From Edaphochlamys debaryana (Eukaryota; Chlorophyta; Chlorophyceae; Chlamydomonadales): 64,000 nt of DNA. Every line of letters begins with the position of its first letter. Within the stretch, counting starts at the first letter, position 1. The stretch lies in assembly GCA_016858145.1 (NCBI GenBank), contig JAEHOE010000240.1:1-64000 (forward strand), read 5' to 3'. Both the position numbers and the translations under genes were made by a program. Positions 21,201 to 33,200 of the stretch are shown here, in pieces. The notes under the pieces were generated by a model. The model was not told where the DNA came from. It searched no databases and saw nothing but the letters and a program-made list of their open reading frames with translations.

Positions 21201-24200
21201 AGCGCCAGCCCGTTGGTGAGCGGTCCGGCCTGGGCAAAGTACTGACCTGTAGCACAAGAAAGCAAGGGGGGAACGCACACAGCAAGAGGTAGGGCGCGGA
21301 GGGGATTGGCTCGAGGCCCGCTGTGAGGATACGCAGAACTATGGCTAAACATGGCTATGTATCTAGAGGTCATATCTAATGCAGCAGACACAAGCCCGTC
21401 TTTCCAACTACGGATGGGCGGCGAAAGTGTGCTCTCTGTGTCTGAAACAAGTGAGGGTTGCGGTAGGGCTGCACACGTCATCATGCAAACGGCTGGTTTC
21501 TGTCCGGCATGCGCCTATCGCAGCCCAAGAAACGCACCCTGCGTGCCGATGAACGTGAAGGCGGGGAACGTGACCTTCTGCAGCTTCTGAACCACCACGT
21601 CCGGCACGTCGCCCCAGATGCGCGCATTGGAGACCAGCGAGCCCAGGTTGACGTTGGAGGTGCGCAGCGTGATGTTGGGGAAGCCGCCCGTCTTGGGCAG
21701 GCTGACGTTGGCGGACATGGCCAGGCCCAGGAGGTTGGCGCTGCATGCGGCCTGGAGCCCCGTGGGCAGGGTGGCCAGGCTGAGGCCGGACAGGTTGAAC
21801 AGGCCGTTGAGCATGGGCACGTCTTGGGTGATCTGAGGGGGTGGGTCGACAGGGCGGGCGGCAGCAGGGCAAAGGAGGCAATCAGTGGATGCGCCGCACC
21901 TGAAGCCTAGAGCTTGCACACAGATTATGATCAAGCTCCGGGTTGAAGGGGATACTGGAACTATCTATCTAGGCGCACGGGTTGATCCGTATGAGACGAG
22001 TCCCTATAATCAAGATGCCCCCGCGGCGGATTATGCCATGCTGTTCAGTGCTCAGCCAAGCGTGCACCGTGCAAGCTTCACGTGACGTGGATGGGGGCAG
22101 TAACTCCCTCACAATCAAGTGCATCCACCTCACCGCAAACTGGAACGCCGACAGGAGCGAGCCCGCAGCGTTGCGGAGCAGGAAGTTGCAAGGAAGCGTC
22201 GTGGACGGCGCCAGGCTGGGCAGCTTGAGGCCAAACCCAAACGACGTGCCCAACTTGAACAGGCTGGGGCTAGAGCCGACCGTACCGCGGATGGCTGCAG
22301 GCACAAAAGAAATAAAGGAAGGGTGTGTCGTCTCAGGTGATCATGTGCACGAAGGCTACGAAGGCTGGGGAAATGGACACAACTGAAGAACAAGTACTGG
22401 CCTGGCGCTCTCTATATATGTACTCTATGGTATCCCCTACTGCAAGATTCACTTTGCCCGCGCTGATCCAGGCCCGCATGCAAGCACAGCATCGACGGCG
22501 GAGAAGCTTCAAGCTCACAGCTTATGAAGGACGCGTTGGCGCGTGGTGACGAGGTGCTGAACGACGGCTTGCTGATGGACAGCAGGGACGAGGTGTCGAA
22601 GGGCAGGGACAGGCCCAGCTTGCTGACCAGGGTCCCCACGTTGAGGCCGTCGGGGATGCCCACGTTGCCCGTCAGCAGGCCCGAGCGGTCAAACACCAGG
22701 TCCGCAAACAGGTCGCCGCTGCTGCTGCCACTGGACGAGCCGTTGCTGGTGACCACGCCGAACACACCTGTACGGGCATGAGGTTCGGGGAAGCCTTGGA
22801 TTTCGAATCATGTGACGCAAATCCTATGCAGACAGCAGCCCGTTGGCACGAAAGCTCATACTGTACGTACGTGAGGATAGGTCGGGCGTGTAGAGCCGCA
22901 GGCTGGGGAAGGTGTAGCTCGAGGGGAAGAAGTCGGGAACCGTGATGCTGCTGCCGCTGCCGCCAAACTTGCTCAGAAGGCCCGACACCAGCTTGCCCAG
23001 GTTGGCAGAAGGCAGGGTCGTTGATAGGAGGGTTCGGCGTGTGGTCCGGTTTGACGTCGCGTTGAAGACCTTGGTCAGGTTCATCGCCACCGAGCACGCC
23101 TGGCCCATGGCACTGCCGGCGCCAGAGGCGGCAAGGTAGTCTCCGCGCACGTTGGTCGACATGCGCAGGTCTGTGATCGTCACGGCGCCGTCCAGGAGCT
23201 GTACGTCCGTCACCACATCCACGAGGATGTTGCCCGCCGTGTACGTGAGGGAGGCCACTACGTTGGTGATTTGCAGGTCGGGGCACGTCAGCGTCATGCT
23301 GGCGCTGATGTTGCGGGTGGCCGTGTTGACAAGGAGCTGGAGGCGTGTTGCCGTGCACGCCCCGCCAAACAATGGCACAGACCCGGACACCTGAGGCAGC
23401 AGAAGGGTCACACAAGCAATTTAGAGCATTTAAGGGTTGCAATGGGCAAGATGAAGGGCGCATCCGAAAGCAGCAGCTGGCCGGATTGCTTCATGGCATT
23501 ATGCTTCTGCACTGCGTCGGACACATCCAACACCACTCGAGCAGTGAAACCAGACCCGTGCCTGAACTACTAGGTTCTGCTGGATTTGCTTCAGCCCCCC
23601 TCCCACTCATGCCATCCGCCCAAGAGCCACCCAGGAGAGCTAGGCGCCTCGCTCTTCACCCACCACGATGGGGATCGTTGTGGCGTTCATGCTGCCAACA
23701 GTGATCGAGGCGGTCACGTTGTTGATGCTTAGCTCGGGGACGCTCAGGGAGAAACCAGCAGACGTTGCAGGCTTGACCACCGTCCCGTTGTGCAGGGTGT
23801 AGTTGGAAGAGCCTACGGGCAGGAACGGCAAGGTAGCAGCGAGTCCCAACGTGAGGCATCCGCCCAGCACACCAAACAACGGCAAACCCATTCATACGGC
23901 CCAGCCAGACTGTTGGTTATAACGCTAAAAGCAGGCCTGCTGCTGAGGTTAGAATTTTACACTCTTAACGTGTAAGCTCAGACCAGAACCCCCGCCCTGC
24001 TGCATGCCAACCTCGCTCGATAGGCGGACCCACCATTCTTGGGCGTTGGGATGTATTCAAAGAACGCCCCGCATAGAGTGAAGGAGTTGGACGGGACGGG
24101 CAGGTCCAGACGCATGCCACTGATCACGTCGGCCAGAGTCAGGCAGCCGTCGCCTTGCTCGAAGCGGAAATAGCGCAGGCTGCCGTTGTTGTCGACCCCA

Positions 24201-27200
24201 AACGACAGCGCCAGCCCGTTGGTGAGCGGTCCGGCCTGGGCAAAGTACTGACCTGTAGCACAAGAAAGCAAGGGGGGAACGCACACAGCAAGAGGTAGGG
24301 CGCGGAGGGGATTGGCTCGAGGCCCGCTGTGAGGATACGCAGAACTATGGCTAAACATGGCTATGTATCTAGAGGTCATATCTAATGCAGCAGACACAAG
24401 CCCGTCTTTCCAACTACGGATGGGCGGCGAAAGTGTGCTCTCTGTGTCTGAAACAAGTGAGGGTTGCGGTAGGGCTGCACACGTCATCATGCAAACGGCT
24501 GGTTTCTGTCCGGCATGCGCCTATCGCAGCCCAAGAAACGCACCCTGCGTGCCGATGAACGTGAAGGCGGGGAACGTGACCTTCTGCAGCTTCTGAACCA
24601 CCACGTCCGGCACGTCGCCCCAGATGCGCGCATTGGAGACCAGCGAGCCCAGGTTGACGTTGGAGGTGCGCAGCGTGATGTTGGGGAAGCCGCCCGTCTT
24701 GGGCAGGCTGACGTTGGCGGACATGGCCAGGCCCAGGAGGTTGGCGCTGCATGCGGCCTGGAGCCCCGTGGGCAGGGTGGCCAGGCTGAGGCCGGACAGG
24801 TTGAACAGGCCGTTGAGCATGGGCACGTCTTGGGTGATCTGAGGGGGTGGGTCGACAGGGCGGGCGGCAGCAGGGCAAAGGAGGCAATCAGTGGATGCGC
24901 CGCACCTGAAGCCTAGAGCTTGCACACAGATTATGATCAAGCTCCGGGTTGAAGGGGATACTGGAACTATCTATCTAGGCGCACGGGTTGATCCGTATGA
25001 GACGAGTCCCTATAATCAAGATGCCCCCGCGGCGGATTATGCCATGCTGTTCAGTGCTCAGCCAAGCGTGCACCGTGCAAGCTTCACGTGACGTGGATGG
25101 GGGCAGTAACTCCCTCACAATCAAGTGCATCCACCTCACCGCAAACTGGAACGCCGACAGGAGCGAGCCCGCAGCGTTGCGGAGCAGGAAGTTGCAAGGA
25201 AGCGTCGTGGACGGCGCCAGGCTGGGCAGCTTGAGGCCAAACCCAAACGACGTGCCCAACTTGAACAGGCTGGGGCTAGAGCCGACCGTACCGCGGATGG
25301 CTGCAGGCACAAAAGAAATAAAGGAAGGGTGTGTCGTCTCAGGTGATCATGTGCACGAAGGCTACGAAGGCTGGGGAAATGGACACAACTGAAGAACAAG
25401 TACTGGCCTGGCGCTCTCTATATATGTACTCTATGGTATCCCCTACTGCAAGATTCACTTTGCCCGCGCTGATCCAGGCCCGCATGCAAGCACAGCATCG
25501 ACGGCGGAGAAGCTTCAAGCTCACAGCTTATGAAGGACGCGTTGGCGCGTGGTGACGAGGTGCTGAACGACGGCTTGCTGATGGACAGCAGGGACGAGGT
25601 GTCGAAGGGCAGGGACAGGCCCAGCTTGCTGACCAGGGTCCCCACGTTGAGGCCGTCGGGGATGCCCACGTTGCCCGTCAGCAGGCCCGAGCGGTCAAAC
25701 ACCAGGTCCGCAAACAGGTCGCCGCTGCTGCTGCCACTGGACGAGCCGTTGCTGGTGACCACGCCGAACACACCTGTACGGGCATGAGGTTCGGGGAAGC
25801 CTTGGATTTCGAATCATGTGACGCAAATCCTATGCAGACAGCAGCCCGTTGGCACGAAAGCTCATACTGTACGTACGTGAGGATAGGTCGGGCGTGTAGA
25901 GCCGCAGGCTGGGGAAGGTGTAGCTCGAGGGGAAGAAGTCGGGAACCGTGATGCTGCTGCCGCTGCCGCCAAACTTGCTCAGAAGGCCCGACACCAGCTT
26001 GCCCAGGTTGGCAGAAGGCAGGGTCGTTGATAGGAGGGTTCGGCGTGTGGTCCGGTTTGACGTAGCGTTGAAGACCTTGGTCAGGTTCATCGCAACCGAG
26101 CACGCCTGGCCCATGGCACTGCCGGCGCCAGAGGTGGCAAGGTAGTCTCCGCGCACGTTGGTCGACATGCGCAGGTCTGTGATCGTCACGGCGCCGTCCA
26201 GGAGCTGTACGTCCGTCACCACATCCACGAGGATGTTGCCCGCCGTGTACGTGAGGGAGGCCACTACGTTGGTGATTTGCAGGTCGGGGCACGTCAGCGT
26301 CATGCTGGCGCTGATGTTGCGGGTGGCCGTGTTGACAAGGAGCTGGAGGCGTGTTGCCGTGCACGCCCCGCCAAACAATGGCACAGACCCGGACACCTGA
26401 GGCAGCAGAAGGGTCACACAAGCAATTTAGAGCATTTAAGGGTTGCAACGGGCAAGATGAAGGGCGCATCCGAAAGCAGCAGCTGGCCGGATTGCTTCAT
26501 GGCATTATGCTTCTGCGCTGCGTCGGACACATCCAACACCACTCGAGCAGTGAAACCAGACCCGTGCCTGAACTACTAGGTTCTGCTGGATTTGCTTCAG
26601 CCCCCCTCCCACTCATGCCATCCGCCCAAGAGCCACCCAGGAGAGCTAGGCGCCTCGCTCTTCACCCACCACGATGGGGATCGTTGTGGCGTTCATGCTG
26701 CCAACAGTGATCGAGGCGGTCACGTTGTTGATGCTTAGCTCGGGGACGCTCAGGGAGAAACCAGCAGACGTTGCAGGCTTGACCACCGTCCCGTTGGGCA
26801 GGGTGTAGTTGGAAGAGCCTACGGGCAGGAACGGCAAGGTAGCAGCGAGTCCCAACGTGAGGCATCCGCCCAGCACACGAAAAAAAAGGCACGCCCATTG
26901 CCACAGTACGGAACCTGCAGGTTGTCGACATCAGTTGTCCAAGCAATCACTGTCATTAAAGCTCCTGGGACATTTGGATTCTGGAGTCTCCAAAAGGTAA
27001 CGGATGCACTTAAGTCATCTGCCTGGGCAGACTCACCGGCCTTGGGCGTTGGGATGTATTCAAAGAACGCCCCGCACAGGGTGAAGGAGTTGGACGGGAC
27101 AGGCAGGTCCAGACGCATGCCGCTGATCACGTCGTCTAAGGTCAGGCAGCCGTCGCCTTGATCGAAGCGGAAATAGCGCAGGCTACCGGTTCTGTCGACC

Positions 27201-30200
27201 CCAAAGGACAGCGATAGCCCGTTGGTGAGCGGTCCGGCCTGGGCAAAGTAGAGGCCTGTGGATTGACGGCAGTTTCGGACACGTCATGGCGGATTGCTGT
27301 CCATCCAGATAGCGTTAGCAAGTCCATGGCCAAAACTCCCAGTCCGAATGCGCCATGCACCCATCCAAGCTCATCCAAGAAACGCACCCTGCGTGCCGAT
27401 GAACGTGAAGGCGGGGAACGTGACCTTCTGCAGCTTCTGAACCACCACGTCCGGCACGTCGCCCCAGATGCGCGCATTGGAGACCAGGGAGCCCAGGTTG
27501 ACGTTGGAGGTGCGCAGCGTGATGTTGGGGAAGCCGCCCGTCTTGGGCAGGCTGACGTTGGCGGACATGGCCAGGCCCAGGAGGTTGGCGCTGCATGCGG
27601 CCTGGAGCCCCGTGGGCAGGGTGGCCAGGCTGAGGCCGGACAGGTTGAACAGGCCGTTGAGCATGGGCACGTCTTGGGTGATCTGGAAGGGATGAAGAAG
27701 ACAATGATGAGCTGAGGCAATGACGTTGGCCGCAAGTGACGAGTTCTGCTTGACCCGAAGATCAGCAGAATCCCCCTATCTACCCCGTCCAGACTCGGCC
27801 GAACAACAATGCCCCGGCGGACTATTCCCTACCCACCGCGAACTGGAACGCCGACAGGAGCGAGCCTGCAGCGTTGCGGAGCAGGAAATTGCAGGGAAGC
27901 GTCGTGGACGGCGCCAGGCTGGGCAGCTTGAGGCCAAACCCAAACGACGTGCCCAGCTTGAACAGGCTGGGGCTAGAGCCGACGGTACCACGGATGGCTG
28001 CAGGCACACCGAAAAGAACGGTCAGAGGCAGGTGCATGAAGCCTCGGTCAGAGGTAGGTGCATGAAGCCTTATGTTTAAGGAGAGCAGCCCTGAAGAACG
28101 ACTGGTACAATTACTATGGGGACACCCTGCGGCTCCCCTTTGCCCCTCATTAGTACTGGACGCACGCATGGAGCTGACGGGAAGATTATTGCGAGCGCAC
28201 TCACAGCTTATGAAGGACGCGTTGGCGCGTGGTGACGAGGTGCTGAACGAGGGCTTGCTGATGGACAGCAGGGACGAGGTGTCGAAGGGCAGGGACAGGC
28301 CCAGCTTGCTGACCAGGGTCCCCACGTTGAGGCCGTCGGGGATGCCCACGTTGCCCGTCAGCAGGCCCGAGCGGTCAAACACCAGGTCCGCAAACAGGCC
28401 GCCGCTGCTGCTGCCACTGGACGAGCCGTTGCTGGTGACCACGCCGAACACACCTGTACGGGCATGAGGTTCGGGGCGGGTGCATAAACTGGTCAACTTC
28501 AGCAAGGCCGCTATGCAGCAAACTGTACCCAAGCCACGTACACCCGCAAATAACTTGTCATAAACATCATGGCCTGATGGCGCGCTAGGCACGCACACCT
28601 TCACCCTACGTACGTGAGGACAGGTCTGGTGTGTACAGCCGCAGGCTGGGGAAGGTGTAGTCCGAGGGGAAGAAGTCGGGAACCGTGATGCTGCTGCCGC
28701 TGCCGCCAAACTTGCTCAGAAGGCCCGACACCAGCTTGCCCAGGTTGGCAGAAGGCAGGGTCGTCGATAGGAGGGTTCGACGCGTGGTCCGGTTTGACGT
28801 AGCGTTGAAGACCTTGGTCAGGTTCATCGCCACCGAGCACGCCTGGCCCATGGCACTGCCGGCGCCAGAGGCGGCCAGGTAGTCTCCGCGCACGTTGGTC
28901 GACATGCGCAGGTCTGTGATCGTCACGGCGCCGTCCAGGAGCTGTACGTCCGTCACCACATCCACGAGGATGTTGCCCGCCGTGTACGTGAGGGAGGCCA
29001 CCACGTTGGTGATTTGCAGGTCGGGGCACGTCAGTGTCAAGCTAGCTGCAATCTTTTGAGTAGCTGTGTTGACATTCAGCTGAAGGCGTGTTGCCGTGCA
29101 CGCCCCTCCGAAGAGAGGGATTGATCCAAAGATCTGTGGTGAAGGGAGTAAAAACACCCAATAATTTCAGGCGTTCGACGTGTCAGCGTCTACGTCCATT
29201 AAGAGATCTGATGTACGTAGAACCATGCATAGGTCATCACTTGGGCGCACGAACAATTTTGGGTTGCTCAATACGGCAGCGCCCAGTGCCAATACGGCTT
29301 AAACGGATCAATACGGCGCGCGCCCAGCTGTATCATTACGGCAGCGTATATATGGCATGGCTGCAGCCCATGCTATATTATTGCCTTATGGGTGGATAGC
29401 CCTTCCTAGATGGATGGCGCCCACCCCCCAACCTACCACGATGGGAATTGTTGTGGCGGCCATGTTGCTAAGGGTAATTGAGGCGGTCACATTGTTGATG
29501 CTTAGCTCCGGTACGCTCAGGGAGAAACCAGCAGACGTTGAGGGCTTGACCACCGTCCCGTTGGGCAGGGTGTAGTTGGACGAACCTGTGAACGGGCACG
29601 GCAGGAGACCCATGGAATTCATTGTGAATATCGCTGGCACGGGATAAATGATGAGACACAGATCTTCCTGAGCCCCACTGTCAAGGGGATGCACAGACGC
29701 ACGCCACATCTTTATCTTTTGATAAGCCAAACAAATGATGCTCTTGCTTCCTTGAAACACTGACCAGGGACACTTGTGCCGCAAACCTCCCAGAGTCCCA
29801 AGCGGCTTGACCACCTTCAGCCTAATACTCTAGCACCCGAGTCAGCCGCGCGCCTGGGCGTGAGCACCCACCATTCTTGGGCGTTGGGATGTACTCAAAG
29901 AACGCCCCGCACAGGGTCAACGAGTTGGACGGGACGGGCAGGTCCAGACGCATGCCGCTGATCACATCGGCCAGAGTCAGGCAGCCGTCGCCTTGCTCAA
30001 AGCGGAAATAGCGCAGGCTGCCGTGAGTGTCGACCCCAAACGACAGCACCAGCCCGTTTGTGAGCGGTCCGGCCTGGGCAAAGTAAAGGCCTGCGGGAAA
30101 CGTGTGAACATCCAGCAAGAGGGAAAAGCAGAGATTGGCGACAGATTTCGCATCGAGCACTGATTGAGCAACCATAACAGGAGTCCTGCTAGTCCTGCCG

Positions 30201-33200
30201 CCGTTGAAATGCTTGATACATCTTGCCGCGGCTACAAGGTAGGCTTGCTCTTGAGCTACAGCCAGCCCCCAGTTTGGCGCACCCTGCGTGCCGATGAACG
30301 TGAAGGCGGGGAACGTGACCTTCTGCAGCTTCTGAACCACCACGTCCGGCACGTCGCCCCAGATGCGCGCATTGGAGACCAGCGAGCCCAGGTTGACGTT
30401 GGAGGTGCGCAGCGTGATGTTGGGGAAGCCGCCCGTCTTGGGCAGGCTGACGTTGGCGGACATGGCCAGGCCCAGGAGGTTGGCGCTGCATGCGGCCTGG
30501 AGCCCCGTGGGCAGGGTGGCCAGGCTGAGGCCGGACAGGTTGAACAGGCCGTTGAGCATGGGCACGTCTTGGGTGATCTGGAAGGGATGAAGAAGACAAT
30601 GATGAGCTGAGGCAATGACGTTGGCCGCAAGTGACGAGTTCTGCTTGACCCGAAGATCAGCAGAATCCCCCTATCTACCCCGTCCAGACTCGGCCGAACA
30701 ACAATGCCCCGGCGGACTAATCCCTACCCACCGCGAACTGGAACGCTGACAGGAGCGAGCCCGCGGCGTTGCGGAGCAGGAAGTTGCAGGGAAGCGTCGT
30801 GGACGGCGCCAGGCTGGGCAGCTTGAGGCCAAACCCAAACGACGTGCCCCTGGTGAAGCTGGTCGTGGAGCCAATAGCACCACGGATGGCTGCGTGCGGC
30901 ACATGAAAGGCAAGGGAGCCATAACATCAACGACGCCAACCAACAAAACTTGGGCAATCAAAGTGCAAATTACAAACAGTTTATCAAGCTTTACAATATA
31001 AACAATCCACAACGCCCTTTCGCCTTACAGTTCACAAGCGAAGCGTTCGCTCGCGCTGAAGTTGTGCTGAAGGACGGGGCGCTGATGGTGAGGATTGAGG
31101 ATGTGTCGAAGGGCAGGGACAGACCCAGCTTGCTGACCAGGGTCCCCACGTTCAGCCCATCCGGCAGGCCAGCATTGCCCGTCAGCAGGCCGGAGCGGTC
31201 AAACACCAGGTCCGCAAACAGGCCACTGCTACCGCCCGTGGCGGTGCTATTCCTTCTTACTGATGAAGTCGTCAGGCCGAAAATGCCTGCCAGGGGACGC
31301 AGCCAGGGCATGAAGGGCGGGGTTGTGAGCGTGTGCGGTCAAGACTGCATGAAAGAAAACATCCAGTGCCATTGGAACAAGCTCAATGAAACGCAATGTC
31401 TCACCGGCAGACAGGTCGGGTGAATAGATCTTGATGCTTGGAAACTTAAAGTCCGACGGGAAGTAATCGGGAAGCGTAACGCTCCCACTGCCCGGCACCA
31501 GGGAAATGAGGCTTGAGATCAGGGGGCCCAGCCGTACATCCGATGGCAGGCCGACCGAAAACTCGGTGCGGCTGGTCGTCTGATTGGAGGTTTTGTTGAA
31601 TACAAGCGACCGGTTGAAGGAAACCGAGCAGTCGTAGCCGGCCAGTGTCCCCGAGCCGAGCCCAGCAACATAGTCGGCCTTGGTGTTGGTCGACAGCGAT
31701 AGCTGCGTCACAGTGATGGCCCCATCGACGAACTCGACATTGCCCGTCAGGTCGACCTGGGGCAAGAGTAGCAAGAGTCCATGAAAGGGCGCACATTCAT
31801 ACAGAAGCAAAGCCACAGCCACAGCTTACAGCCATCGCCAGCCTTAGGGAAGGAGACAGTCCGTAATGAGGATGATGATGAGATGAAGCCATGCAAGCAG
31901 CTGCCCGGAAATTTCCGCACGCACGTACCGTGATATCACCGTTCGAGTACGACAGCGTGGCGGCAAGGTCGAAGATCTGGAGATCTGGGCACGTGAGCAC
32001 CAGCGTGGCCGAGTAGTCGGACGCCGAGGTGTCCACGAGCAGCCGGAGGGACGTGGCAGTGCAGGCGCCGTCGAAGAGGGACACGTTTCCGGTGACCTGA
32101 TGAGGGCCGGAATAGACTTGCAAACTGGGGAAAAGGATCGGAACGTACTCGGCCTATTATATGCCATATTCTCAGCAGGTGGGAAGGACTTGCCAAGCTA
32201 ACAAGAAGATCGTGCCACCCGCCCTGCCCGCAGCTACCGCAGCCACAAATGCAACTCACGGTGATGGGCAGGGTGGTGGAGTTGCCTGTCATGCTGAAGG
32301 ACGCACTGACACTGGAGAGCGACAGCTCGGGGATGGCCACTTTGAAGCCCGCCGCCATGACGGGGGACAGAACGGTGCCATTGGGAAGCGCGAAGCTGTT
32401 GGAGCCTGCACGCACACGAGGGCATGCAGCGGACGCAGCTGTTAGCTGTCTCCTTGGGTCCAAGCCTCAAGCATCGAACTGCTTTGTTCCTGCGCCGCCC
32501 TCGCCCTGTGTGACAACCAATACAGGCAACAGCAACCAATAATCAAGGCCCCCGCCGTCCACCATCCGGCATTGCGTGTCCACCCATCCCACCCGCCCCT
32601 GCCACTAACCCCTGCAACCCCTTCCGCACCCGCACCACGCACCGGCGACGCGCGGCACGTAGCGCACGGATGCGGCGCAGAGGCTCCAGCCCAGGGGCGC
32701 GTCCACGCTCAGCGCCACGGCGTCCGCCAGGTCGTGCAGGCTGTAGCAGGCCGAGCCCATGTCCAGCGCCAGGTAGCGCAGCCCGCCGCCGGCGCTGCGG
32801 TCCACCGCCACCGCCAGCTCCTCGCCGCGGGGGCCCGTGGCGCGGCCGTAGTAGCGGCTGCTGCTGTCTGCAAGCGGGACAGGGCGGGCTGGCGGTTTGG
32901 ACGTACGGCAGGGCAGGAAAGTGTTGGCAAGGTAGAGGTAGGTTTAGGTAGAGGACGGAAGAGCACGTTGATGGGCTGCAGTGGCACGGGCCGGCACGTT
33001 TGTGTAGGGGCGCATCACAGAAACTCCATTGCTAGCACGTTGGGTTGCAACGATCGCCCGTGGGAACAGGCCAGCATTCGAAGCAATACGGCCACGCGCA
33101 CCGTTGCCGTACGACTGGAAGTCGAACGTTACGAAGGTGATGTTGGCCAGGCGCTTGATGACGCCCGGGGAGGCGTCGTCCCACACCGCCCACACGATGA

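Larger units (their letters stand above)
16856..26878. repeat. Near-identical tandem array, 3,006-bp period, about 3.33 copies
   Basis: Sequence from 16856 recurs at +3006 and +6012 with only scattered substitutions, introns included. The right edge is sharp at 26878, where the copy changes from CAGCACACCAAAC to CAGCACACGAAAA. Diagnostic substitutions group the copies: GAGTTCCAACG in the two leftmost and GAGTCCCAACG in the two rightmost, and GAACGAGGGC at 19.55 kb against GAACGACGGC at 22.56 and 25.56 kb. Arrays this similar are also where assemblies collapse or expand, so the copy number is provisional. Confidence 0.92.

Noticed and set aside
16856..26878. Many + strand ORFs repeated every 3,006 bases
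   Set aside because: They are antisense shadows of the minus-strand exons or intron readings. The minus-strand exons have matching splice sites and phases.
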